DNA from: Streptomyces sp. R44
Lineage (GTDB): Bacteria > Actinomycetota > Actinomycetes > Streptomycetales > Streptomycetaceae
NCBI RefSeq assembly: GCF_041053105.1
Contig: NZ_CP163444.1
Location: forward strand, 6,014,001 to 6,078,000
Length of the DNA stretch: 64,000 bases
Direction: 5' to 3'
The position numbers and the translations under genes were made by a program. The notes below the pieces were generated by a model. The model made no database searches. It was not told the DNA's origin and was given only the letters and a program-made list of their open reading frames with translations. Below, one piece after another: positions 31,501-40,786 of this stretch (the stretch's first letter is position 1; each line of letters begins with the position of its first letter).

Positions 31501-33819
31501 GTGTCCCTGCCCCTCTGGTCCCGCCGCACCTTCCTGAGCACGACGGCCGCCGCCGCGGCCGCCCTCGCCCTCGCCCCCTCCGCCCACGCGGCCGACGAGT
31601 TCGAGGCGCTGCGGCTCCGCTGGCTCGACCTCCAGCTCGGCTCCGGCTTCGACGCCGGGGCCGAGCCCTACGCCGGCAAGCTCGCCGAGACGGGCACGCT
31701 CGCGCGTGCCTTCCGCGCGAGCATGGCCGCCACCCCCACCTCGCTCTGGCCCGACGCCCCCTTCGACCCGCCGGCCGGCATCTCCCAGAGCTACAGCCGC
31801 CTGTGGACCATGACCCAGGCGTTCCTCCAGCCCGGCACCGGCCTCACCGGCGACGAGAGCCTGCTCTCCGACGTGCTGCGCGGCCTCGACCACCTCTCCG
31901 CCACGGTCTACCGGGCGGGCGCCCCGCGCTACGGCAACTGGTGGGAGTGGCAGATCGGGGCGCCCCGCCTCCTCATGGACATCGTCGCCGCGCTCCACCC
32001 CCGCCTCGGCGCCGAGCGCGTCGCCGCCGCCTGCGCCGCCGTCGACCATTTCGTGCCCGACTCGGTCCTCGCGAACTACTCCGGCACCTCCACCGGCGCC
32101 AACCGCGTCGACCTCTGCCGCTCGGTCGCCCTGCGGGGCGTCCTCGGCGCGAACCCCGCCAAGATCGCGCTCGCCCGCGACGCCCTCTCGCCCGTCTTCC
32201 CGTACGTGACCCAGGGCGACGGCCTCTACGCCGACGGCTCCTTCGTCCAGCACACCTGGGTCGCCTACTCCGGCACCTACGGTCAGGTCATGCTCGACGG
32301 CCTCGGCCGGCTCTTCACCCTCCTCGCCGGCTCCACCTGGGCCGTGACCGACCCGAACCGCCAGATCGTCCTGGACAGCGTCGAGAAGGCCTACGCGCCC
32401 TTCATCTACGACGGCCTGATGATGGACAGCGTCAACGGACGTGCCATCAGCCGCGGCTACCTCAAGAACGACGACCGCCGGATCATGCGCTCCGACCACT
32501 TCCACGGCCAGGGCGTCATCGCGGCCATCGCCCTCCTCGCGGGCGGCGCGTCGGCCGCCGAGCGGGACCGCTGGCACGCGCGCGTGAAGGGGTGGATCGA
32601 GCGCGACACCGTCTCCCCGGTCCTGGCGGCCCGCCAGTTCGGCGTCGCCGACCTCGCGCGGCTGCACGCCGTGGCCGCGTCCCCCGTCCCCGCCGCCCCC
32701 GAACCGACCGGCCACCGGCTCTTCGCCGCCATGGACCGGGCCGTCCACCGCCGCCCCGGCTGGGCCGCCAACATCTCCATGGCCTCGAACCGGATCACGT
32801 ACTACGAGTGCGGCAACGGCGAGAACCCGCGCGGCTGGCACACCGGCGCCGGGATGCTCTCCTGGTGGACCCCGGACCTCGGCGACCAGTACACCGACTG
32901 GTTCTGGCCCACCGTCGACCCGTACCGCCTCCCCGGCACCACGGTCTCGACCAAGCGCCTCGCGGACCGGGCGGGCGGCGAGTGGGGCGCGCCCCGGCCG
33001 GCCGTCCGCTGGGTCGGCGGGGCCACCGACGGCGAGTACGCGGCCGTCGGCCAGCACCTCAAGGGCCTCGGCTCCACCCTGGAGGCCCGAAAGTCCTGGT
33101 TCTGCGCGGCGGACGCGGTCGTCTGCCTGGGCGCCGGGATCACCGCGACGGACGGCGTGCCGGTCGAGACGGTCGTCGACAACCGCAACCTCGGCGGGAA
33201 CGGCCCCGCGGAACTCGCCACCGGCGAGGGCTGGGCCCATCTGGAGGGCCACGGCGGCTGGGTCTTCCCCGAGGGGACCGGGAACCTGCGGACCCTGCGC
33301 GAGGACCGCGCCGGCGCGTGGAGCGACATCAACACCACCAGCTCCACCGAGCGAGTGACCCGCCGCTACCAGATTCTCTGGCTGGACCACGGCACGGACC
33401 CGGTCGCCGCCTCGTACGTCTACCTCCTGATGCCCGGCGCCTCCCCGCGGACCCTCGCCGCCCGCGCCGCCGACCCCGGCTGGCTGCACGTTCTCGACAA
33501 CACCGCCGAGCGGCAGGCGGTCGCCGTCCCGTCCCTCGGACTGACCGCGGCGAACTTCTGGCAGGCCGGTACGGTGGGACCCCTCACCGTCACCGCGCCC
33601 GCGAGCGTCCTCGTCCGGCGCCGCCGCTCGGTCCTCGACCTGAGGGTCTCCGAGCCGCTCCGCACGGGGCAGCCGCTGGAGCTGCAGTGGAACCGTCCGG
33701 TCCGCCGGGTGGTCGCCCACGACCCGTCGGTGGAGGTCCTCGCCACCGGGCCCGCGCTCCGGCTGCGGATCACCCCGGGTACCGGGGGGACGACCCATGG
33801 TTGCGAGGTTCTCCTCTAG
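31501..33819 (+). CDS. secreted polysaccharide lyase, family 8 (hyaluronate/chondroitin/xanthan lyase-like)
   Basis: A 772-residue protein with a Tat-type signal peptide (SRRTFLSTTAAAAAALALAP). The N-terminal alpha/alpha toroid includes NWWEWQIGAPRLLMDIVAAL, TGANRVDLCRSVALRG and DGSFVQHTWVAYSGTYGQVMLDGL. The His and Tyr of the last motif, and RAISRGY, are positioned as the PL8 catalytic His/Tyr/Arg. C-terminal beta domains follow (NGENPRGWHTGAGMLSWWTPDLGDQYTDWFWPTVDPYRLPGTT is the linker region). PL8 enzymes cleave uronic-acid polysaccharides by beta-elimination. GTG at 31501 has GGAGG five bases upstream. Paired with GH101, it suggests use of animal-type or mucin-like glycans. Confidence 0.9.
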   Translation: MSLPLWSRRTFLSTTAAAAAALALAPSAHAADEFEALRLRWLDLQLGSGFDAGAEPYAGKLAETGTLARAFRASMAATPTSLWPDAPFDPPAGISQSYSRLWTMTQAFLQPGTGLTGDESLLSDVLRGLDHLSATVYRAGAPRYGNWWEWQIGAPRLLMDIVAALHPRLGAERVAAACAAVDHFVPDSVLANYSGTSTGANRVDLCRSVALRGVLGANPAKIALARDALSPVFPYVTQGDGLYADGSFVQHTWVAYSGTYGQVMLDGLGRLFTLLAGSTWAVTDPNRQIVLDSVEKAYAPFIYDGLMMDSVNGRAISRGYLKNDDRRIMRSDHFHGQGVIAAIALLAGGASAAERDRWHARVKGWIERDTVSPVLAARQFGVADLARLHAVAASPVPAAPEPTGHRLFAAMDRAVHRRPGWAANISMASNRITYYECGNGENPRGWHTGAGMLSWWTPDLGDQYTDWFWPTVDPYRLPGTTVSTKRLADRAGGEWGAPRPAVRWVGGATDGEYAAVGQHLKGLGSTLEARKSWFCAADAVVCLGAGITATDGVPVETVVDNRNLGGNGPAELATGEGWAHLEGHGGWVFPEGTGNLRTLREDRAGAWSDINTTSSTERVTRRYQILWLDHGTDPVAASYVYLLMPGASPRTLAARAADPGWLHVLDNTAERQAVAVPSLGLTAANFWQAGTVGPLTVTAPASVLVRRRRSVLDLRVSEPLRTGQPLELQWNRPVRRVVAHDPSVEVLATGPALRLRITPGTGGTTHGCEVLL

Positions 33820-33960
33820 GTCTATGTCGGAACCCCACAAACACAGGGGGTGCCTGGCTGTTGACTCGGGCTGGACGGGCAAGGGTTCTGTCCAGCCCCA
33901 CCAGGATTCGACACGCGAGACTGTACGGAGTCGACGGCGGGGTTTTCTTGCGTGACTTCG

Positions 33961-33966
33961 TAGGGT
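33961..33966 (+). promoter_or_regulatory. accB -10 box placing the start at the ATG
   Basis: TAGGGT ends six bases before the accB ATG and there is no Shine-Dalgarno, so the transcript is probably leaderless. A matching -35 is not obvious. The rest of the interval from 33820 shows nothing further. Confidence 0.45.
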
Positions 33967-33972
33967 CGGAAC

Positions 33973-35556
33973 ATGACCGTTGTGGACCAGATCCCGAGCG
34001 AGCCCGCTGACGCCCGTGGCCGAGTGGCCGAGCTGCACGTCCTGCGCGAGCAGGCGCTCCGTGGCCCGAGTGACCGCGCTACCGAGGCCCAGCACGCGAA
34101 GGGCAAGCTGACGGCGCGTGAGCGCATCGAGCTGCTGCTCGACCCTGGTTCCTTCAGCGAGGTCGAGCAGCTGCGCCGGCACCGCGCACAGGGCTTCGGC
34201 CTGGAGGCCAGGAAGCCGTACACCGACGGTGTCATCACCGGCTGGGGCACGGTCGAGGGCCGCACGGTCTTCGTCTACGCGCACGACTTCCGGATCTTCG
34301 GCGGCGCCCTGGGCGAGGCCCACGCCACGAAGATCCACAAGATCATGGACATGGCCATCGCGGCCGGTGCGCCGCTGGTCTCCCTGAACGACGGCGCCGG
34401 CGCCCGTATCCAGGAGGGCGTCTCGGCGCTCGCCGGCTACGGCGGCATCTTCCAGCGCAACACCAAGGCCTCGGGTGTCATCCCGCAGATCTCGGTGATG
34501 CTCGGCCCGTGCGCCGGCGGCGCCGCCTACAGCCCGGCGCTCACGGACTTCGTGTTCATGGTCCGTGAGACCTCGCAGATGTTCATCACCGGCCCGGACG
34601 TCGTCAAGGCGGTCACCGGCGAGGAGATCACCCAGAACGGCCTCGGCGGCGCCGACGTCCACGCCGAGACCTCCGGCGTCGCGCACTTCGCGTACGACGA
34701 CGAGGAGACCTGCATCGCGGAGGTCCGCTACCTCCTGTCGATGCTCCCGCAGAACAACCGCGAGAACCCGCCGACCGTCGCCTCCGAGGACCCGGCCGAC
34801 CGCCGCTCCGACGTCCTCCTCGACCTCGTGCCCGCCGACGGCAACCGCCCGTACGACATGCACAAGGTCATCGAGGAGCTCGTCGACGACGGCGACTACC
34901 TGGAGATCCACGAGCGCTGGGCCCGCAACATCATCTGCGCCCTGGCCCGGCTCGACGGCCAGGTCGTCGGCATCGTCGCCAACCAGCCCCAGTCGCTCGC
35001 CGGTGTCCTCGACATCGAGGCCTCCGAGAAGGCCGCGCGCTTCGTGCAGATGTGCGACGCCTTCAACATTCCGATCATCACTCTTCTGGACGTCCCCGGC
35101 TTCCTTCCCGGCGTCGACCAGGAGCACGGTGGAATCATCAGGCACGGCGCGAAGCTGCTCTACGCCTACTGCAACGCGACCGTGCCCCGGATCTCCCTGA
35201 TCCTGCGCAAGGCCTACGGCGGCGCCTACATCGTGATGGACTCCCAGTCCATCGGCGCCGACCTGACGTACGCCTGGCCCACCAACGAAATCGCGGTCAT
35301 GGGCGCCGAAGGCGCCGCCAACGTCATCTTCCGCAAGCAGATCGCGGAGGCCGAGGACCCCGAGGCCATGCGGGCCCGCATGGTCAAGGAGTACAAGGCC
35401 GAGCTGATGCACCCGTACTACGCGGCGGAGCGCGGCCTGGTCGACGACGTCATCGACCCCGCCGACACCCGCCAGGTGCTCATCAGGTCCCTCGCGATGC
35501 TCCGCACCAAGCACGCCGACCTGCCGTCCCGCAAGCACGGCAACCCGCCTCAGTAA
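33973..35556 (+). CDS. accB: acyl-CoA carboxylase, beta (carboxyltransferase) subunit
   Basis: A 527-residue carboxyltransferase that moves CO2 from biotin to acetyl- or propionyl-CoA, making malonyl- or methylmalonyl-CoA for fatty acids and polyketides. Two crotonase-like halves are visible: SLNDGAGARIQEGVSALAGYGGIF with GPCAGGAAYSPALTDF (first), and ITLLDVPGFLPGVDQEHGGIIRHGAKLLYAY with RKAYGGAYIVMDS (second). The residue after VPGFLPG is Val-Asp, the position known to influence acyl-CoA choice. The gene is followed 14 bases later by the epsilon subunit, the order of accB-accE (SCO5535-5536) rather than pccB. The biotinylated alpha subunit is elsewhere. Confidence 0.94.
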   Translation: MTVVDQIPSEPADARGRVAELHVLREQALRGPSDRATEAQHAKGKLTARERIELLLDPGSFSEVEQLRRHRAQGFGLEARKPYTDGVITGWGTVEGRTVFVYAHDFRIFGGALGEAHATKIHKIMDMAIAAGAPLVSLNDGAGARIQEGVSALAGYGGIFQRNTKASGVIPQISVMLGPCAGGAAYSPALTDFVFMVRETSQMFITGPDVVKAVTGEEITQNGLGGADVHAETSGVAHFAYDDEETCIAEVRYLLSMLPQNNRENPPTVASEDPADRRSDVLLDLVPADGNRPYDMHKVIEELVDDGDYLEIHERWARNIICALARLDGQVVGIVANQPQSLAGVLDIEASEKAARFVQMCDAFNIPIITLLDVPGFLPGVDQEHGGIIRHGAKLLYAYCNATVPRISLILRKAYGGAYIVMDSQSIGADLTYAWPTNEIAVMGAEGAANVIFRKQIAEAEDPEAMRARMVKEYKAELMHPYYAAERGLVDDVIDPADTRQVLIRSLAMLRTKHADLPSRKHGNPPQ

Positions 35557-35570
35557 GAGGAGTCATCCAC

Positions 35571-35765
35571 GTGACCACCCCCGCCAACCTTCTCCGCGTC
35601 GAGAAGGGCACCGCCGAGCCGGAGGAGCTCGCCGCCATCACGGCGGTGCTGCTCGCCCGCGCGGCCTCCCAGCCCGCCGAGACCGCCCCGCACGGCCGCA
35701 CCACGGCCGGCTGGCGCCGCCTGGAGCGCGAGCACGGCTTCCGCGCGCCGCACAGCTGGCGCTGA
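35571..35765 (+). CDS. accE: acyl-CoA carboxylase, epsilon subunit
   Basis: A 64-residue protein (LLRVEKGTAEPEELAAITAVLLARA, then a Pro/Thr-rich linker and GWRRLEREHGFRAPHSWR). The RVxKGxAxPEELAAL pattern and Trp-rich tail define the small epsilon subunits of actinobacterial acyl-CoA carboxylases, which stabilise and stimulate the alpha-beta complex. GAGGAGT precedes the GTG at 35571 by six to eight bases. Two strong terminators follow. Confidence 0.92.
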   Translation: MTTPANLLRVEKGTAEPEELAAITAVLLARAASQPAETAPHGRTTAGWRRLEREHGFRAPHSWR

Positions 35766-35777
35766 CGTAGCTGTACG

Positions 35778-35813
35778 GAAGGGCCCCGCACCTACATGGG
35801 TGCGGGGCCCTTC
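35778..35813. terminator. strong terminator after accE
   Basis: GAAGGGCCCCGCACC (35778-35792) and GGTGCGGGGCCCTTC (35799-35813) are perfect 15-base arms with a 6-base loop. Confidence 0.85.
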
Positions 35814-35854
35814 GGCACGTTGTGGCGGGCGCGTCCGCCCCGTGGCCCCAGCAC

Positions 35855-35889
35855 GAAGGCCCCGCACCATTTCCGGTGCGGGGCCTTTC
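35855..35889. terminator. strong terminator at the end of the conservon operon
   Basis: GAAGGCCCCGCACC (35855-35868) pairs with GGTGCGGGGCCTTTC (35875-35889). It lies 19 bases beyond the minus-strand cvnD stop and repeats the stem of the preceding terminator, so the two convergent operons each have one. Confidence 0.85.
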
Positions 35890-35907
35890 CCGTGGGTCCG
35901 CCAGGGA

Positions 35908-36489
35908 CTACCGCAGCCGCGCCATGAGCGCGTGCTCGACGAGCGTGATGAGGGCGCTCTTGGCGTCGGCGCGGTGGCGGGCGTCGGTGGTGATGATGGG
36001 GGTGTCGGGGCCGATCTGGAGGGCCTCGCGGACCTCTTCCGGCTGGTAGGGCTGGTTTCCGTCGAAGCCGTTGAGGGCGATGACGAAGGGGAGGCCCGAG
36101 TTCTCGAAGTAGTCGACGGCGGGGAAGCAGTCGGCGAGGCGGCGGGTGTCGACGAGCACGACGGCGCCGATGGCGCCGCGCACGAGGTCGTCCCACATGA
36201 ACCAGAAGCGGTCCTGACCCGGTGTACCGAAGAGGTACAGGATGAGGTCCTGGTCCAGGGTGATGCGGCCGAAGTCCATGGCGACGGTCGTCGTCGTCTT
36301 GTCGCCGGTGTGGGTGAGGTCGTCGATGCCCGCGGAAGCGGAGGTCATGACGGCTTCGGTACGCAGCGGGTTGATCTCCGAGACGGCGCCGACGAACGTG
36401 GTCTTGCCCACGCCGAAGCCGCCCGCCACCACGATCTTCGCGCTGGTGGTTGAACGGGCCGCGCCGCCGCTAGAGCTTGCGAAGTCCAC
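35908..36489 (-). CDS. cvnD2: conservon protein CvnD (Ras-like GTPase), second conservon
   Basis: A 193-residue small GTPase of the bacterial MglA-like/CvnD type. The P-loop is GGFGVGKTT (about residues 23-31), the switch-II region is LFGTPGQDRFWFMW, and the base-recognition motif is NGFD in place of NKxD. CvnD proteins assemble at the membrane with CvnA, B and C in a complex compared with eukaryotic G-protein systems. The gene overlaps cvnC by 20 bases. It differs from the other copy (41126-41707) at only two residues, D63G or so and the last residue R/K. Numbering as conservon 2 follows S. coelicolor SCO5540-5537 from memory. Confidence 0.93.
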   Translation of the reverse strand: MDFASSSGGAARSTTSAKIVVAGGFGVGKTTFVGAVSEINPLRTEAVMTSASAGIDDLTHTGDKTTTTVAMDFGRITLDQDLILYLFGTPGQDRFWFMWDDLVRGAIGAVVLVDTRRLADCFPAVDYFENSGLPFVIALNGFDGNQPYQPEEVREALQIGPDTPIITTDARHRADAKSALITLVEHALMARLR

Positions 36490-37051
36490 TGAGCACCCTT
36501 TCGAGCAGTGTCACGTCTGGCTGACCGCCGGCGGCCTCGTCGCCGCCGGGCTGGTGGATGGCGACAAGTCCGGCCTCGGCCAGGTCGGCGACGAGGATTC
36601 GGGCGACGCCGAGGGGAATGGAGAGAAGTGCCGAGATCTCCGCGACCGACTTGATCTCGAAGCAGAGCCGGCAGATCCGCTGGTGCTCGGGCAACTGCCC
36701 CTGCAGCCGGGCGGGATCGGCCGTCGTACTGACCAGCGCCTCGATGGCGAGCTGGTAGCGCGGCCTGGTCCGGCCGCCGGTCATGGCGTACGGACGCACC
36801 AGCGGGTTGTGCCCGCCGGAACCGCCCGCGGCGGACGGGCCGCGCGAGGCGGCCGGCGAACCCGCGGCCGTCGACGGGACCTGAGGCTGCGCGTAGGGCT
36901 GGGAGACGCCCTGTCTGCTCGGGGCGGAGGGAAAGTTGAACCGGTTCTGCGCGGCGTCGCCCAGCGGCGCCTGATGCGCGTCGTAACCGTTATAGGGGCT
37001 ACCGCCCGGGGGTGTACCCACGTCTCCTCCTCCGACTGCCTCGCGGCCCAT
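36470..37051 (-). CDS. cvnC2: conservon protein CvnC (DUF742), second conservon
   Basis: A 193-residue DUF742 protein. The first 80 residues are a disordered Pro/Gln/Ala/Gly tail. The conserved core begins LVRPYAMTGGRTRPRYQLAIEALVST and includes a winged-helix-like stretch (HQRICRLCFEIKSVAEISALLSIPLGVARILVADLAEAGLVAIH), ending TLLERVLSGLRKL. The Cys-x-x-Cys pair in RICRLC is shared with the other copy. CvnC proteins bridge CvnB and CvnD in the proposed membrane complex. The 3' end overlaps cvnD by 20 bases. The disordered head is longer than in the first conservon's CvnC. Confidence 0.92.
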   Translation of the reverse strand: MGREAVGGGDVGTPPGGSPYNGYDAHQAPLGDAAQNRFNFPSAPSRQGVSQPYAQPQVPSTAAGSPAASRGPSAAGGSGGHNPLVRPYAMTGGRTRPRYQLAIEALVSTTADPARLQGQLPEHQRICRLCFEIKSVAEISALLSIPLGVARILVADLAEAGLVAIHQPGGDEAAGGQPDVTLLERVLSGLRKL

Positions 37052-37113
37052 GTCCCTTGGACCCGCGCCACCGCACCCTACGGTGCGGTGGCACGAAACG
37101 CACTGTCTGTCTG

Positions 37114-37527
37114 TTAGTTGAGAAGACTTCCCTGAAGTTCCGCCCGGAGGTCGGGGGTCAGAACCGTGCCCGCGCGATCCACGAGCAGGGCCATCTCGTA
37201 GCCCACGAGACCGATGTCGGCCTCCGGGTGGGCGAGGACGGCCAGCGAGGAGCCGTCCGAGATCGACATGATGAAGAGGAAGCCGCGCTCCATCTCCACC
37301 ACGGTCTGGTTGACCGCACCGCCCTCGAAGATCCGGGACGCGCCCGCGGTCAGCGAGGTCAGTCCGGAGGCGACGGCCGCCAGCTGGTCGGCGCGGTCAC
37401 GGGGGAAACCCTCGGACATCGCCAGCAGGAGTCCGTCGGCGGAGACCACCACCGTGTGCGACACCCCGGGGGTGTTGTCCACGAAGTTGGTGATCAACCA
37501 GTTCAGATTCTGCGCCGCCTGGCTCAT
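37114..37527 (-). CDS. cvnB2: conservon protein CvnB (roadblock/LC7), second conservon
   Basis: A 137-residue roadblock/LC7 protein, the fold that acts as partner or GTPase-activating platform for MglA-type GTPases. Core: LNWLITNFVDNTPGVSHTVVVSADGLLLAMSEG, DQLAAVASGLTSLTAGASRIF, and VLAHPEADIGLVGYEMALLVDR. The ATG at 37527 is chosen to match the 137-residue family length; a GTG two codons upstream (37533) is better spaced from AGGAG. The gene follows the cvnA stop by eight bases, so the two are coupled. Confidence 0.93.
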   Translation of the reverse strand: MSQAAQNLNWLITNFVDNTPGVSHTVVVSADGLLLAMSEGFPRDRADQLAAVASGLTSLTAGASRIFEGGAVNQTVVEMERGFLFIMSISDGSSLAVLAHPEADIGLVGYEMALLVDRAGTVLTPDLRAELQGSLLN

Positions 37528-37534
37528 GCTCACA

Positions 37535-40500
37535 CTAACGCTCCTGGTTGTAGGTACTGCCCGGGCCGAGGCCCGATCCGTTCGTGTCCGTTCCCGCGTT
37601 GCGTCCCTGCTGGACGCCCCGGCGCAGGTTGCTCAACCTGCCCCGTACGTCCTCGGGCGCGCGGGAGACCTGGGGGCCGCCCTGCGGGGTCTGCTCAGCC
37701 GTGCCCTCGACCAGGTTGGCCTTCGGGACCCGCCGGGGGAGACCGGACGAGGTGACCCCGCCCGCCTTGGGGTCCTTGAGCTTCCCGGCCCGCTGCCAGC
37801 GCTCGTCGTTGGTCGAGCGCCATTCGTCGGAGCCGTCGGCTGCGTTCTGCTGCTGCGCCGGCTGCGCGGGCTTCGGCTGCTGCGGCGCCTGCTGCGGCAC
37901 CTGCTGCGTCTGCTGGCCGACGCTGCCGCGGCGCGGCAGACCGGCGTCGGTCAGTGCGTGTCCGGCGTCCGGGGCGGGACTCGCACTCGGACCCGGACGG
38001 TCGAAGCCTACGCGCTCGGGGGCCTGTTCGGGAGCGCTCGGAGCAGATTCCGATTCCGCTCCGAAATCCTGTCCGTAGCCGCCCTGGTAAGTGTTCTGCT
38101 CAGGCCACTCTGCCTGGTGGGGCTGGGGATCGAACGCATTGCCGTACTGCTGGTGTTCGGTTCCCGGGGTCTCGTACGAAGCTTCCGCATAGCCCTGCTG
38201 CGGGTAGGCCTCGTAGCCCTGCTGGCCGTAGCCGTAGCCGTCCTGCTGCGCGTAGTCGGCCGCGTACTCCTGGCCGTACTCCTGCGTCTGCTGGGGCTGC
38301 GCGTACTCCTGCGGCGCGTACTGCTCCGCCGGGTACTCCTGGGCCTGCTGCTGCCCGTAGTCCTGACCCTGGTCGTACTCCTGGGCCTGGCCGTACTGCT
38401 CCGCCGGCTCCATCTCGTCGCGGAAGAGCGGACGGTCGCCGCCTTGCGCCTGGGCCTCCAGGGCCGCACGGCGCTCCTCGCGCTGCAGCGAGCGGTTGAC
38501 CGGGTCGAGCTGACGCTCGTCCTCGGCCGGCTGCTCGTAGCGCGAGTCGTCGAAGCCGAGATCGGCCGCGGTGAGCATCGGCTGCGGGGCGACCGCCTCG
38601 AAGGCGTTCGGCTGCTGCTGCTGCGGAATGATCTGCGAGACGGTGAAGTCGTCCTGGAGCGGCTGCTCGCCGCCACCGCCGTGCGTGATCGCGTCCGGCA
38701 GCATGACCAGCGAGGTCGTTCCGGCCTGCTCGCCCGAGGGGCGGAGCTGGACCCGGATCCCGTGCCGGTCGGCGAGCCGGCCGACCACGAAGAGGCCCAT
38801 GCGCTGCGAGACGGCGGCGTCGACGGTCGGCGGGTTCGCCAGCTTGTGGTTGATGTCCGCGAAGTCCTCGGCGGTGAGGCCGATGCCCTTGTCGTGGATC
38901 TCGACCATGACGCGGCCGTCGGGGAGACGGGTCGCGGTGACGCGGACCTTGGTCTGCGGGGAGGAGAACGTGGTGGCGTTCTCCAGGAGCTCGGCGAGCA
39001 GGTGCACGAGGTCGGTCACGGCCTGGCCGTGGATCTCGGCCTCCGGCACGCCCGCGAGCTCGATGCGCTCGTACTGCTCCACCTCGGAGGAGGCGGCGCG
39101 CATGACGTCGACCAGCGGGACCGGCTGGTCCCAGCGGCGGCCCGGCTCCTCGCCGGCGAGGACGAGGAGGTTCTCGCCGTTGCGGCGCATACGGGTGGCC
39201 AGGTGGTCCAGGCGGAAGAGGTTCTCCAGCTGGTCCGGGTCGGCCTCGTTGTTCTCCAGATCGGTGATGAGGGTCAGCTGGCCCTCGATCAGCGACTGGT
39301 TGCGGCGCGAGAGGTTGGTGAAGATCGCGTTGACGTTGCCGCGGAGCATGGCCTGCTCGGCGGCGAGCCGGACGGCCTCGCGGTGGACCTGGTCGAAGGC
39401 GCGGGCGACCTCGCCGATCTCGTCCTGCGAGTCGATCGGGATGGGCTGGACGCGGGTGTCGACCCGGCCCGGCTCCGTACGGGAGAGCTGGTCGACCAGC
39501 ATCGGCAGGCGCTGCTCGGCGATGCCGAAGGCGGCGGTCCGCAGCTGGCGCATCGAGCGGCTCATCTGGCGGGCCATCATCCCGGCGAGGATGAAGGCGG
39601 CGAGCAGGGCGACGACGACGATGCCGCCGTTGACCCAGGCGTCGGTCTTGGCCTCGTCGGAGATCCGGGCGGCCTCGGTCACGGCTTTGTCGACGAGGGC
39701 CTTCTCGACCTCGCTGTAGCCGTCGAACTTGGCGGTGGAGACGGCCATCCAGGTCTCGGGAGTGATGCCCTGCGGCTTCAGGGCCGCGATGCCCTCGGTG
39801 CCCTTGGCCGTGCCGATCTTGGAGGCGACGCCGGAGTAGACGGAGCCGTCCTTGCCCTTGGGGAGCTGGAGGCCGGCCGCGGCCATCTTCTTCTCGCCGT
39901 CGGCGGCCTTGCCGGCCATGACCTTCTTGAGCAGCTCGACGTCCTCGGGCAGACCGCCGGAGCTGAACTCGCCGAGGGCGATCTGCTCCAGGTAGTTGTA
40001 CGAGTTGAACGCCACGGACTGCTGGGCGAAGACCGAGTTCTGCGCGCTGGGGCGGACCAGGAGCTGGGTGCCGATGGAGCGCTGGAGGGACTCCGCGCCC
40101 TTCGAGAGCTGGATCGCGTAGACGCTGCGGCCGTAGCTGGTGACGTTGCCGGTGCCCAGGCCGAGCTCGTTGGAGAACTCGGTGAGGTAGTGCTGCACGC
40201 CGGTGTAGCCGCGCTGCGTCTCCACCGGGTCCAGGGACCGGGTGTACGCGACCTTGCGGAGCTGCTCCAGCTTGGGCTCCTCGTCCTGGAACAGCCGCAG
40301 ACGGCGCTCCAGGCCCTGGCCCGAGGGCATGCTCTTGACGGCCTCGTCGAACTTCGCCTTGGCGGCGTCGGTCGCGGCGTACGCCTGCGTGACCTCGTCG
40401 ACCTTGCGGTCCTCGGGGGTCTTCGCGACGAGCAGCGGGCCTGCGGTGAGGTCACGCTCGTTGAGCAGGGCGGTGCTGTACTCCGAGGCGGCGCGCACGA

Positions 40501-40786
40501 TGAGCGCCGTCTTCTCGGCGTCCTGCGCCTCCTGCCAGGTGTCGATCGCCGCCTTGACCTGGAAGCTGCCCATGACGAGGCCGACGAGCACGGGTATGCA
40601 GAGGATCGCGTTCAGGCGGGTGGGCACCCGCCAGTTGCGGGGCGACAGCTTGCTGGAGCTTCCCTTGGGCGCCTCGACGGGCGGCGGCGTCACGGGCACG
40701 TCCGCGGGCGACACCGCTGTCCGGGACGGCGGCGTGAAGTTGCCCCGCGTCTCCTGCTCCGCGGAGCTTTCCTTGCTTCGCCTCAC
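37535..40786 (-). CDS. cvnA2: conservon protein CvnA (histidine-kinase-like membrane sensor), second conservon
   Basis: A 1083-residue membrane protein with a GTG start. Basic/Pro-rich head; first transmembrane segment near 58-78; extracellular helical nitrate/nitrite-sensor (NIT)-like domain to about 385; second segment near 387-408; HAMP-like linker with QMSRSMRQLRTAAFGIAEQRLP; and a GHKL ATPase domain with N-box LLAELLENATTFSSP near 600 and G1 box IHDKGIGLTAEDF near 625. The phosphoacceptor His box is not evident, as is usual for CvnA. The final 330 residues are low complexity, rich in Gln, Tyr, Glu and Pro. It heads the four-gene operon. Confidence 0.92.
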   Translation of the reverse strand: MRRSKESSAEQETRGNFTPPSRTAVSPADVPVTPPPVEAPKGSSSKLSPRNWRVPTRLNAILCIPVLVGLVMGSFQVKAAIDTWQEAQDAEKTALIVRAASEYSTALLNERDLTAGPLLVAKTPEDRKVDEVTQAYAATDAAKAKFDEAVKSMPSGQGLERRLRLFQDEEPKLEQLRKVAYTRSLDPVETQRGYTGVQHYLTEFSNELGLGTGNVTSYGRSVYAIQLSKGAESLQRSIGTQLLVRPSAQNSVFAQQSVAFNSYNYLEQIALGEFSSGGLPEDVELLKKVMAGKAADGEKKMAAAGLQLPKGKDGSVYSGVASKIGTAKGTEGIAALKPQGITPETWMAVSTAKFDGYSEVEKALVDKAVTEAARISDEAKTDAWVNGGIVVVALLAAFILAGMMARQMSRSMRQLRTAAFGIAEQRLPMLVDQLSRTEPGRVDTRVQPIPIDSQDEIGEVARAFDQVHREAVRLAAEQAMLRGNVNAIFTNLSRRNQSLIEGQLTLITDLENNEADPDQLENLFRLDHLATRMRRNGENLLVLAGEEPGRRWDQPVPLVDVMRAASSEVEQYERIELAGVPEAEIHGQAVTDLVHLLAELLENATTFSSPQTKVRVTATRLPDGRVMVEIHDKGIGLTAEDFADINHKLANPPTVDAAVSQRMGLFVVGRLADRHGIRVQLRPSGEQAGTTSLVMLPDAITHGGGGEQPLQDDFTVSQIIPQQQQPNAFEAVAPQPMLTAADLGFDDSRYEQPAEDERQLDPVNRSLQREERRAALEAQAQGGDRPLFRDEMEPAEQYGQAQEYDQGQDYGQQQAQEYPAEQYAPQEYAQPQQTQEYGQEYAADYAQQDGYGYGQQGYEAYPQQGYAEASYETPGTEHQQYGNAFDPQPHQAEWPEQNTYQGGYGQDFGAESESAPSAPEQAPERVGFDRPGPSASPAPDAGHALTDAGLPRRGSVGQQTQQVPQQAPQQPKPAQPAQQQNAADGSDEWRSTNDERWQRAGKLKDPKAGGVTSSGLPRRVPKANLVEGTAEQTPQGGPQVSRAPEDVRGRLSNLRRGVQQGRNAGTDTNGSGLGPGSTYNQER

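Noticed and set aside
35778..35889. Two similar GC-rich hairpins considered as a repeat array or CRISPR remnant
   Set aside because: They are two transcription terminators, one for each convergent operon, with no spacer structure.
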